Origin: Pyxicephalus adspersus
Taxonomy: Eukaryota; Chordata; Amphibia; Anura; Pyxicephalidae
Assembly: GCF_032062135.1 (NCBI RefSeq)
Contig: NC_092859.1
Coordinates: 49,476,710 to 49,540,709 of the forward strand
DNA length: 64,000 bases
Direction: 5' to 3'
Made by a program: the position numbers and the translations under genes. Under the pieces are notes generated by a model. The model was not told where the DNA came from. It did not search any database and saw nothing but the letters and a program-made list of their open reading frames with translations. Numbering within the stretch: position 1 is the first letter of the stretch; each line of letters opens with the position of its first letter. Shown here in pieces: positions 35,184 to 45,433 of the stretch.

Positions 35184-35207
35184 AAAAAAAAAAAAAAAAA
35201 AAAAAAA
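35184..35207. repeat. A24 homopolymer
   Basis: Uninterrupted run of 24 A. Could be the tail of a retroposed sequence, but no element is recognised beside it. Confidence 0.9.
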
Positions 35208-35699
35208 CGATTAAAAACCATTACACTTTACCCAATTTTGAGAGCTGGATTAACATGCTTAGGATCTATAAGGGGAATTTCTTGCAATTTTTTTGCCCCA
35301 GGCACAAGATACCTGGTTAAAGCCTCTGCATGGATGAAATTACTATTAAGAGTTGGCTGGGGGGAAATTGCTGAGAGCTCTGTGCCAGGGCCACTGGAAT
35401 ATAGTAACTAGGGTAATTTTCTCAGTCTTTTCATCCTGTCTTTGGCTGGGTGTCCTCCAACACCTCCAGCTCAGATCTAAACAAGTGGTATTCATACACT
35501 GCCTATACCCAGGATAGGCCTTGGGATTTGTGTTTTCTAAATATAAAAGGAGTTTTATTCTACACACCTTACTAAAAATATGGGGCAATTTTTGCAGTAC
35601 CTACCAACAAACACCTCTTGTAGTTGCAAAAAATTAATGTGTATTTTCAAGGGACACACACTGTGAGTAAATATTGTGCTGTCTACAGGGTTAAATAGT

Positions 35700-35800
35700 C
35701 AGTTAGGTTGAAAAAATACATAACTCCATCAAGTTCAACCCCTAGGGAAATAACCATATCCCAGATATAAAACCCTATAGACATCAACAGTCTGTAAAGG
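35700..35800 (-). mobile_element. CR1-like LINE 3' end (part of copy 3)
   Basis: Read on minus, GGTTGAACTTGATGGAGTTA and TTTTTTCAACCTAACTGAC match the usual 3' terminus of this LINE group. Minus-strand CR1 coding sequence resumes at 36541 beyond DIRS-related copy B, so the two parts probably belong to one LINE. Confidence 0.55.
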
Positions 35801-36540
35801 GAGGCCTGGAGCATACGAGAGAAAGGAGTATAGTGGAAGGCCAGCATGACTGAGCAAACAGGTGGGGAGACAGCAGAGGGTTAATTTTTAAGAAGTGGCA
35901 CGTGCGGGAGAGAGAGGAAAAGGGGAGGGGGGAGAGACGCAGGGAGGGAATGATAGGAGGGGTCAATAGGAGTTAAAAAGGTCAGGAAGAGGAAATAGAG
36001 TCCTTTTTCACGAGGGACAGCAGGAAGGGTAAAGCTTTCCCACCCTCCCTCCCCATTTTGTTTTTGTTTGGGGCGCTATGAAGGTAAAGGGCTGTTGTGG
36101 CGGTTGAGGTCCTCAGGGGGAGTGTGTTTTTGGTGATAGCTATGTTGGGGGGGACCCATCTAAGGTATGGAGTCCCCGGTGTGGTTGGACGATCTGGTAA
36201 ATTTGTTGATGGGGTCTGCACGAGTAAGGGTCATGGCGTTCCCGAGCTGGGTGTATGGGCGGCTGGGAACAATTCGTTGGGAAGGTGCAGAGCCCAAGGT
36301 TTTTAATAAATGGTGGACCCCAGAGGACCTGCAACTAGGAAATATATATTGTTATTATTCGTGTTTAATATGTTATTTAATATGTTATGTATTTAAAAGA
36401 TTTGTTTAATAAAAGGCCTGCGGGCCATTTAAGCAACATTGGTGTGTTTAATGTGTATAGGTGGGGGGTGGTAAATGTTTTGGGGTAAAGTTTAAGAATT
36501 AAAAAGATTAAGGGAAAGATTAAAGGGAAGTTAGTTTGAG
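35801..36540 (+). mobile_element. Short DIRS-related element, copy B
   Basis: Starts AGGCCTGGAGCATACGAGAG, and shares GCCAGCATGACTGAG, GGCGGTTGAGGTCCTCAGGG, GGGACCCATCTAAGGTATGG AGTCC, GAGCTGGGTGTATGGGCGG CTGGGAACAATT and TTTAATAAAAGGCCTGCGGG CCATTTAAGCAACATTGG with copy C, and many of these with copy A. The last block also resembles 2300-2330 of the DIRS remnant. No coding capacity. It interrupts a minus-strand CR1 copy. Confidence 0.6.
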
Positions 36541-37112
36541 CAAGTTGACCGAGCTATGTCTTGCCGCAGTCATGTGCTTCTCGAAAAGCATCCAGCTTTT
36601 TCTTAAAGCAATCTATAGAATTTGCTAAAACTACTTTCTGAGGGAGCCTATTACACATTTTCGTAGACCTTACAGAAGAATCCCTTGTTTGTACAGGTAT
36701 TAACGTGTGCCCTTTTGTTCTTTGTAATGATCTTAAAGTGAATAATAGGGAAGAGAGTTCTCTATATGGACCATCTATAAATTTATACAGGGTGATCATA
36801 TCCCCCTTAAACGTCTCTTCTCAAGGGAGAATAGATTCAGTTCAGCTAATCTCTCCTCATAGCTGAGCTCCTCTATTCCTTTTATTAGTTTAGTTGCCCT
36901 TCTCTGCACTCTCTCCAATTCCACAATGTCCTTTTTGTGAACTGGTGCCCAAAACTGGACTGCATATTCCAGATGTGGTCTGACCATTGCTTTGCACAGG
37001 GGGGCAGAATTATGTCTCCATCTCAGTCTATACCTCTTTTAATACTTTTAAGTACTTTTTAGTACTTTGATAGCTTTAGAAATTGCAGCTTGACAATGCA
37101 TGCTACCTTAAA
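36541..37112 (-). pseudogene. CR1-like RT C-terminal region (copy 3)
   Basis: Two minus-strand open segments, 36796-36987 and 36554-36799, are contiguous apart from one frameshift near 36797. They read [40 protein letters not shown], then LYKFIDGPYRELSSL, LQRTKGHTL and NRLPQKVVLANSIDCFKKKL. This is the best preserved C-terminal part of the LINE in the window. It has the intact sequence at the point where copy 1 carries the hAT fragment, and keeps the empty TTAA site (TATTAAAAGAGG) where copy 1 carries a MITE. Confidence 0.8.
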
Positions 37113-39851
37113 GTAAATAAACTAATTAACTAAAGTTAAATACATAAAAATGTATTAGATATTTAAATGGTTGCCTTTACCTACTTTTGTTATTGTAATA
37201 AATGAAATGATTTAGAGATTAATCATTAGAAGGAACTATTTATATATTATGCATAATGTAATTTTTTTACTTTGCCTATTCATGAATACATATCCTACCT
37301 CCTAAGTCTAATTCTTGCCTTAGTTCTCTATTGGTCTGATCAGTTGGTATCATGTGCGTGATGATAAATGTGGTAGCCCACAAGTATGTATTTAATTTGA
37401 AACACTACATAGCAATAACATTTCTTAGAACATTAGCAAATATTAATAATAATTACATTAAACTGATCTTGTCAACACATATATGCTATAAAAATATTGG
37501 ACAGCGAATCCCCCTTAAAGCCCTGGAGACTGAAGCACTGGGCCTGTAGATAAACTGTAAAATCCCATAAATGAATGTTAAACCAAAACCAGATTTTATA
37601 CCACATTTAGCAACAGTGGCATAGAAACAAGGATTACAGAGATTACAGTATGCACCCACTGCTGTCTCTGCTCACTTGTCTACTTCTTTATACAGATGGT
37701 TAATGCTCATGTAGCGTCCTATGCTTCCTATAATTTACATAAGCGAAAGAGCCAGCTGGAAAGCAGTGAGTGTACAGCTAATTTCTTTGATCCGTTTGGA
37801 AAAACATTACTTGTCATGACATTCTAGGCTGGGTCAGGGCAGCTTTGGATTGCGGGAGGTATGTCTGCTCCCTAATTTTTACTTGTTTTGTTTTGCTTTT
37901 TTTAAGGTAAAAATTGTGATGATTCACTGAATTCTTAAGCAATCCCCACAGTTATTTAATAGCACATTTTTTCCAAGCCCATTTTCTTTATACACAGACC
38001 AATTTACTGAAAATTCTCTCTGAGATGCAATGACAAAAGTAGACATTGCTGTACTAATTTCCTCAGATATAAAAATGTAAAGCCATGTGAATCTTTGACG
38101 TCAATATTTAAGGCATTCAGAATAAGTACTAAGAAGCTCTATCCTGTCATGACCCACTTATGAGTGATTTCTTTTCTTCTTAAAAGCTTCATGATGTGTC
38201 TTGACAAAGCAGAAAGATTCTCTGTATATTTAGGCGTGTAAACGTTAACAGTTTGTCAACATGCCTGTAGGCTTTTGGGAACACCCAGCTGAACAGCTGA
38301 AAATATATTCATTTACATTGCAGTATGGCCAAATATAGGTGATACAAACAACAGACTGTCAACATAACATAAAAAAAACATTATTTATCTAGTTCTTTGC
38401 ATAAAAAGTAGTTCTTCTCTTCCTGTGAATGATTTGTTCATTTTCATAAGTGGTTAATATTTCAAAGTTGCCCCTATCTATTTTCTGTTGATATTCTGCT
38501 GAATATTAGACAAAATCAGCATGGAAAACCCTAAAGAATCTCCCCTTCATCAACACAGATTCCAGACTGGAGATTACAAATTATTATATTATATTACAAA
38601 TTAAACACTGCTGGCTTGAATAGAGTAAAGGTTACATACATTACATGCAGATTTCTTATATATTCCCTTATTTCTTGTACAGATATAACATTTACTCTAC
38701 ATTTTATTTACTGTAAATACATTTATACAAAGTATAGCTGACATTGTCTTTGGCATTTTAGTTTATTCTGTTATTCTCTGTTCAGGAGAACCCTTGTAGT
38801 TTTGAACAGACAGTCAAAGATGCCTAAAAAGCCCACATTGTTCATTTATTCCAGTAAAAGATTCTGCTAAAGCTTGTTGGGAGACTACATTTCTGGTAGT
38901 GCAAAATTGGAATGAAATTGGATTCACCCAGTTATAAATGTGCAAATTCCCAGGTTTCAAAATCAACATGAACAAGTATTTTTCTTACCTATACTTGAAG
39001 GATTTAATGATCTGTCTGCACCTTCCATTGTATGACTAGTATTATTTAGGATTCCTTTCTCCTGCTGTAGTTTTGTTTTATTCTTTTTTTTAAATAGCAA
39101 AGGTCCCCCACAGCAGTCCTGGTAGCTTCATTTGCTTTTTGTTTGATAATTTCTGGTAATAGCTTAATCTGAACCTCCTAAAAGGACATAGTTGGGCATC
39201 AAAACTCACATTTTATATTCCTTAAGGCCATAAGCCTTAACATTTCCTTGCATTTCTGCTGATTTGCTTGTTACTACTGCATAATGTCCCGATAAGGGTT
39301 AACTAAACCCTGTAGTATGGTCACACCTATAAGTTGTAATGGCAGACAGAATAATCAGTTTTAACTAGACCTGATTACTAATAAGAGAAGGAACAATGTG
39401 CAAAGTGTAGCGATCCTAAGGAAAAAAACATTTGTTGTTAATAATACTTCTTAATCAACAACTATAATTCTTATTGATCAACAACTAAAGGTAAACTGTA
39501 AAATAAAAAAAAATACAATTATCAAAAAAATATAATACTATAGAGGTCAGAAAGTTAATACAATACATGCTATTCTTGGTTTTATATAATAAATTGTTAC
39601 CAGATTTAGACTTTATTTTTCGTTCTCAACCATACAGGCCAGAATGACACTGAGGACATTGAAGAAGGGGGCCCAGAGAATCTACAGAGTATGGGGCCCT
39701 TGAATTTCTAATTGCAGGCTTGTAGTGCAATGTGATAAAAAATATTCTACTGATGCTAAGCAATATGTTGCTTAGCAAGTGCACTTAGGCAATAGGCTGT
39801 CAGCCTATAGAAAATGAATGGATTCTAAGAAGTATGAACTGTGCCATAGGG
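37113..39851. other. Unassigned AT-rich DNA
   Basis: No gene or transposon recognised. A short ATTACAAATTATTATATTAT-type low-complexity patch is near 38574-38605. Confidence 0.45.
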
Positions 39852-39996
39852 CAGTGGTCCCCAACCTTTTGGAGCACATGCGCAGGCAGCCATGTGTCAC
39901 CTAAAGTCCAGAGTGATGTCATGATACCACAACCCACCCACTCTCCCATCGCAGGTCTGAGCCTAGTGGGCCGCTTACTGAGGATTGGGGACCATG
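39852..39996. mobile_element. Short hAT MITE, same family as 43294-43658
   Basis: The left end CAGTGGTCCCCAACCTTTTGG and right end ATTGGGGACCATG are inverted. Flanking octamers CCATAGGG and CCTAAGAG agree at five of eight bases, a decayed hAT-type duplication. GCGCAGGCAGCCATGTGTCAC and CTCCCATCGCAGGTCTGAGCC match the longer element collinearly. 145 bp. Confidence 0.7.
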
Positions 39997-41214
39997 CCTA
40001 AGAGAAATTATTTGATCTTTTATAACATACTAGTAAGAAAGCCCAAACAGGAGGTGAAAAAACATCCACTACTTTCTAGTAGTTTCCACTACTCAGTGCA
40101 AATTTTAAACTCAACATTTTTTGGTACTGCACATATAAAATTATAGGTTATACTAAATCCAGTCAAGCTTTTGTCTACATGTATGTTCTATTCTCTTTCA
40201 TTACCAAATCTAATTTATTGACACTTTACAGTCATCTGTAAATAAAACAGCAATAGGATTAAAAACAAGCTATGGTCAAACTTTTGATTTATTATACAAT
40301 GCTATAATTTAGTTTGTCAACGTACTAATTATAATTCCTTAATTTTTTTTTCTTCCTTTAAACCTTTTGGAAGTTTGTCTTTTTTTTATAAAAGCTTTTT
40401 GAAAGTAAGATATGGATGAATTATTATATCATTATATGGAAGCCTTCGGGTTAAGCACACACCTATTATTAGTGGTATTATATCTTGTATTACAAACATG
40501 TTTTTACAAAGATCCTGGCAACAGAATCCTACATGCCAAAAAATATTGCTGCATCAACAGTATAGGTAAACTTCAATTTTTACTAACCATGTTTTAAATT
40601 AACTCCTTCCCAACTTGCTATAAGGAATATCAGCAATGCAGGACACAATTTTCTCTTATCATCATCATAATGTTTTATTAAATATGGAACATGGGAAGGT
40701 TAATGATCACTTCAAGAGCAACTTTCAGGTTTGCAAAGCTCTCAAAGGCTGACTGGGAGATACTTTCTGTGTCATTCCTGGGGACATTTCCAAGTTAGTC
40801 ATGTCTGAAAAGGTTCCTGAGAATGACTGGTAGATAAATGGGTCACTAAAATATTATGGCAATACCATAATGCCAATTGGAAGCTTTTTGGTTTGGCAAA
40901 AGTTTTACTCTTTATGAAAAGTTGACATACCAAAGGTTCGCTCAAGTCTATTAAATCCAAGTTAGGGCAATGGCTACTGAAGTGATCATGCATTGCCATA
41001 AACACATTTGTCATATACTTTATATTATCTCATATATCCAGTATGCAGTAAAGCTTTCTGGCCATACTGTTATTAAAGAAAAACTAAATGTGTCTATTAT
41101 GTTTAAAAAATGTGTGTATATAAACTGACTTTAAAAGTACGCTCTGGTATAATATACAACAAAAACCTGTTTCCCAACAGTCCCCAATATTATTATTATT
41201 TATTTTTAAACAAG
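39997..41214. other. Unassigned AT-rich DNA
   Basis: No gene or transposon recognised. Confidence 0.45.
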
Positions 41215-41266
41215 ATTTATATAGCGCCAACATATTACACAGCGCTGTACCTTAAATAGTTGTCTT
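41215..41266. repeat. SINE 3'-tail fragment
   Basis: TTTATATAGCGCCAACATAT then TACACAGCGCTGTACC matches the tail of the SINE at 50460-50779 (TTTATATGGCGCCATCAAAT, ACGCAGCGCTGTAC). Confidence 0.65.
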
Positions 41267-41789
41267 GCATGTATTTGCCACACTAATGGCATCTGTGTAA
41301 AAATGCAATTCCCCCATTTTAAAGTGCAATAGTTGTGAGAGCAGCTATATTGATTATTTAGATTACATCCTCTTCAGAGTTTAATCTGTAGAAGTGTGAA
41401 ATAAAGCATTTTGTTCTTTCTATTGCTTTTTCTGTCATTGATAGTCTTATTGATTTGTTTGCACAGTAATTAGACGCTTATCTAATTTCCATACATCAAA
41501 GTGAGTTCAACCTTTTTGGATCTTTTTTTTAAACTCTATTTATATTCTATTCTATTTACTTTGTCCCCAGAAGTAATAATGATGTGGCTAATTTACATGT
41601 AACTACCGGTAAATAGTTTCACATGACAGCTGAACTCCAGCCATAAACATGTAAATAAAAAGAAATAGCCTATTAAAGATAAAATACCCAAACCAGATTT
41701 TATTACAATATTTTACTTTAATCCATAGATTTACCACTGTACTTTTTTCTGCTGCTAAATTGACTGCTTTATTTAACCCACTTCCTACC

Positions 41790-42375
41790 AGCTCAGGTCA
41801 TCCTGGAAACCTCCCCAGCCTGTTCCAAGACAAAGTACCTTGACTGCAGCAAAACAGATCTAGCAAGCTAGCAAACCAACAACCAATGACCCCACCTGAC
41901 CAATACCAACCACCTTTTTATCTTATTTAAATACCCACACCAATATTTTGGTTAAATGCCCCGTAGGCCTTTTATTACATCAATAAAATATGGTTGCTGG
42001 TCCTCGTAAGCACCCAATTACACCGGTGGTCTGCTTCACCATGATAAAGGTATATGTAATTGCTCCCAGCCGCAAAACCTCCCAGCTTCGGAACTACATA
42101 ATCTTCCTATTAACCACAGACCACCACCAAATATTAAACCAGTTAACAAACCAATGTGGACTCCACACCAACGATGGGTCTCCAATCCACCACCACCACA
42201 TTTAACCAAAAATAGAAGTAACCCTGAGGACCTCAACCGCCTGTCCCGTCAACCGGAACAGAACAAAAACTTAACCCACCCAAAAACAACAAACTTTTCT
42301 TCTTGCCCCTTCCTAAACTAATGACCTCCAATCATGCCAGCCCTCCTTTATGCTCCTTTTACTTGCTCGCTCCAG
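41790..42375 (-). mobile_element. Short DIRS-related element, copy C
   Basis: Read on minus it starts AGCCTGGAGCGAGCAAGT, then GGCTGGCATGATTGGAGG, GGCGGTTGAGGTCCTCAGGG, GGAGACCCATCGTTGGTGTGG AGTCC, GAAGCTGGGAGGTTTTGCGG CTGGGAGCAATT, GGTGAAGCAGACC and AATAAAAGGCCTACGGGGCA TTTAACC. Order and spacing follow copies A and B. The GGTGAAGCAGACC block is shared with copy A. The right boundary on minus is approximate. Confidence 0.6.
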
Positions 42376-42539
42376 GCTGACTAGATGCAGCACAACAATA
42401 TACTTATCTTTCTTTTCTTTTTTCTTCCTATCAGCATGTTTCTTGTCATCTCATGCAATTAAACTGCTTGCATTTATAAAATAGAATTATTGATGTGTTA
42501 TTGATAGTTGCATGTGTATGTAGTGCATGTGTTTAAAGC

Positions 42540-42785
42540 AGGTATATGTGTATGCATTGCATGTATGGGGATACTGCTGTGTTCAAATAATAAGAGGGTG
42601 GTGCTGAAATAATGATAGGGGTGTTGTGTGCTGGACTATATATACCTAACCCCTGCACTCAGTATGTACCCTGTACATTACATTACCTAGACCTTGCCAT
42701 ATGTATATTACATACTTGTGACTCTTATAGCCTGTATTACACAGGCTCAGCAATCAGTTCTCAATAAAATGGTGATACAAAGCAG
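42540..42785 (+). other. Possible degraded LTR or promoter-terminator fragment
   Basis: A TATA-like CTATATATACC (about 42634) is followed about 130 bp later by CAATAAAATGG (about 42762) with CTCAGTATGTACCCTGTACA between them, the spacing of TATA box, R region and poly(A) signal in a retroviral-type LTR. No TG...CA ends, duplication or internal coding region could be fixed. Confidence 0.3.
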
Positions 42786-43293
42786 ATAATTCATTTAGTT
42801 ACAGTTTGTGGTATATTTTAAATACACTTATATGGTTTACTAATTTACAGGAACCACCTGTAGTATGGGAAATTCCAAGCAATATCTGTGATAAGAATGC
42901 ACTCTTGATTTTGTAACAGAAAAAGAATGCTTAATATGACAACCACAATTAGTGCAAACCTATGAAACGTAAACATGAATCACCAGCATTCCAAAACACA
43001 GAATCCATGCTTTGTTACTACTCACATGTTGAAAAAAAACAATGTTTTGGGGCTGTGCAGGGTCGCATTCTCAGAAGAACATAATGACCCCACGTTGTGT
43101 TGACGAAAGTACTCTGCGCTCCCCAGAAATGTTGGCTTCTCAAGATGTTTTGACATTGCTTTCATAAAGCAATACTTCTGTATTTTAGAGTGTTGGTAAC
43201 TTTGTGCTCAGTTTTTTTTTTTGTGGGAGTTATTCCGATCGAGGCTTTTTTGTAATCGTCTTAAAATTACATCATCCGTGGGTTGTTATAGCT

Positions 43294-43658
43294 CAGCGGT
43301 CGCCAACCTTTTTGGTCCTGCGGACCACTAAAATTACCAGCTCCTGATCGTGGATGCGCGGGGAGCTGCGTGTCACTTAAAGGGGGAGAACCCTCCCCAA
43401 TAGTGATGCCATGATTGCATAACCCCGCCCATTCCCCCATCACAGATCTGAGCCTGCGATGGGAGAGTGGGCCCGTTATGTCAAGGAACACAGCCTGCCC
43501 ATTTCCCCGAGCCTAGGAACTGCACAGGGGACGTGATACGCGGCTCTGGCCGGTGTATCCCTCCAGTGGGGTCCTTCTCCTGACCCTGCTCGGGAGTGCC
43601 CAGACCAGAGCCGCAGACCCCCAAAATCTTCTCTCGGACCACTGGTTGGCGACCGCTG
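43294..43658. mobile_element. hAT MITE with perfect 8-bp target duplication
   Basis: TTATAGCT is repeated exactly at 43286-43293 and 43659-43666. The ends CAGCGGTCGCCAACC and GGTTGGCGACCGCTG are perfect inverted repeats. Length 365 bp, GC-rich, no coding capacity. The preserved duplication and ends suggest one of the younger insertions here. Confidence 0.9.
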
Positions 43659-43666
43659 TTATAGCT

Positions 43667-44649
43667 GACACAAAGCCAATATTATGTTGAAATATTTATG
43701 GTATATTTTATGTACTGAAAATGATAATATAAAGAATTATGACTTTAAAGAGGCACTTCCCAGTGAATCTAGACATTTACCCAATTTTATAAACACGCCA
43801 ATGACATGAGAAAGTTCTAAAATATAGCACCTATTCAATGACAATGTATATATTGTTCTATTTATAATTCTGCACCTGATGGAAAACTGTGCCATGTGAG
43901 CAGATTCAAGACACATTATTAAAATAGCTATTCTGAAAGCTGGCTTCTCTCCAAAATGCATAACTCACCAAATATTCCTTTTGCAAATATCAGCAAGTTA
44001 CTTTCAAACAGGGAATGAAGCAAAGTGATTTCTACTCAAAATAGCACAAAGAAAACTAATACCAGTATGACCCATGTGCCTGCTGCTTTTTGAGCAAATA
44101 TTAACCTGCATGCCCTTACTTGCAGTGATTAATTACTAAATTTTTCATTTCAGTTAGAACAAATGTTGCTTCTTTTATTAGGATAATAATATGCAGTTTT
44201 TCGAAAGAATGAATCTATCTTCCTGCATATATGCTGTTTCCAAAAAATCTCCCCAATGGCACATTTTAAAATAAAAATTGCTGAAAAAATATTACAGTGT
44301 TACTAAAACAAAATTCTATTGTTAAATATGCAAAAAATTTTAAAAATATATTAATAAAAATATATATAATGTATTTTATATACATGTATATTTACTTACT
44401 TTATGTTAGTATAAGTGTTGTGTTCAACTGATAAAAATAGGAAATATGTATTAATACTTTGTCTTAACTAAATATTAGACATTGGTAAGAACCTAACTCG
44501 TGTTTCTAATCATGCAAATAAACCTCTCAAAATAGCTGTGTATGCTGGTATTCTCTTGTACTCTTTCCTGGATAATTAACAATGGGTGTCTTGCTTAGGG
44601 CACCAAAATGCCCATAAGCAGTCCCATCTCTAAATCAAAAACCTAAATG
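43667..44649. other. Unassigned AT-rich DNA
   Basis: No gene or transposon recognised; TATATA-rich near 44340-44395. Confidence 0.45.
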
Positions 44650-44760
44650 ATGCTTGGGCATGCGCAATTACGAGCAGCCCAGAGCCTCCTGGGATGCATG
44701 ACTTAGGTATCCTGGGAGGCACTGTACACTCATTCATTCTTCGACTAGGTGATCAAGAAT
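44650..44760 (+). repeat. Dispersed repeat, second copy at 9941
   Basis: TGCTTGGGCATGCGCAATTA, then CAGCCCAGAGCCTCCTGGGA TGCATGACTTAGGTATCC TGGGAGGC, collinear with 9945-10025. An imperfect palindrome forms the core. Confidence 0.65.
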
Positions 44761-44827
44761 TCAAAAAAAAAAAGAGTTGTCCACCCTTTTATGTGAAGTG
44801 AAAATTCTGAGTTTAGGTACGCTTTAA

Positions 44828-45146
44828 CCCCCCTAGTGGTAATCCCGAGTGTGACTCGGGGCAGATTTTCCATTCAAAAAGCGGTAATCCCGAGTCACAC
44901 TCGGGGTCCCTAAAAATAAATAAAAAAACCCACTTACCTTGTTCCAATGTCGTCTCCACAGGTCTTTGTGACACGTCTTCTCCCTCTGATTTCCTGCTGG
45001 CCGGGGTTTCCTGGTGACGTTGGTGCATGCGTTCGTGTGGGCGAGAGGAGCAGTGGGAAATTCAAATAATTTGGTATTGGATTCAAAACAAAATAGCTTT
45101 ATTGAGTCCAATACAAAGAAATTCTGATAGAATATATATATAATTG

Positions 45147-45207
<61 letters not shown>

Positions 45208-45429
45208 GCTGTTGTACATATAATGTACCGGTATATGTATCACTATTTTTTATTTTAACAGATTTTTGTGTTTTTTATTTAAAGTTTATTATTAAATTTA
45301 TTAAATATTGGACTTATTTTGGTGAGTTATGTTTAAGAATTATAGGCCTATAATGTGAAATAAATTTCCATGCAATAAAATGTAACACTTTTTGCGTGGA
45401 AATACGGATAGAATTAGAACGCTAGGGGG
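44828..45429. mobile_element. TTAA-target MITE, 602 bp
   Basis: TTAA at 44824-44827 and 45430-45433. Ends CCCCCCTAGTGGTAATCCCG and the complement of GAACGCTAGGGGG. Subterminally GTGTGACTCGGGG and GAGTCACACTCGGGG form a further inverted pair. The right 150 bp (GAGTTATG..., AATAAATTTCCATGCA, ACACTTTTTGCGTGG) match the MITEs ending at 5107 and 46742. It carries a (TA)n tract at 45150-45207. It lies at the 5' edge of CR1 copy 2. Confidence 0.85.
45150..45207. repeat. (TA)n microsatellite
   Basis: About 29 TA units inside the MITE, at the position where the related MITE at 3769 carries its Helitron. Confidence 0.95.
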
Positions 45430-45433
45430 TTAA

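Noticed and set aside
35184..35207. A24 run as a processed pseudogene tail
   Set aside because: No recognisable transcript-derived sequence lies upstream on either strand.
44833..45353. ORFs with long Ile/Tyr repeats
   Set aside because: Translation of a (TA)n microsatellite inside a MITE.
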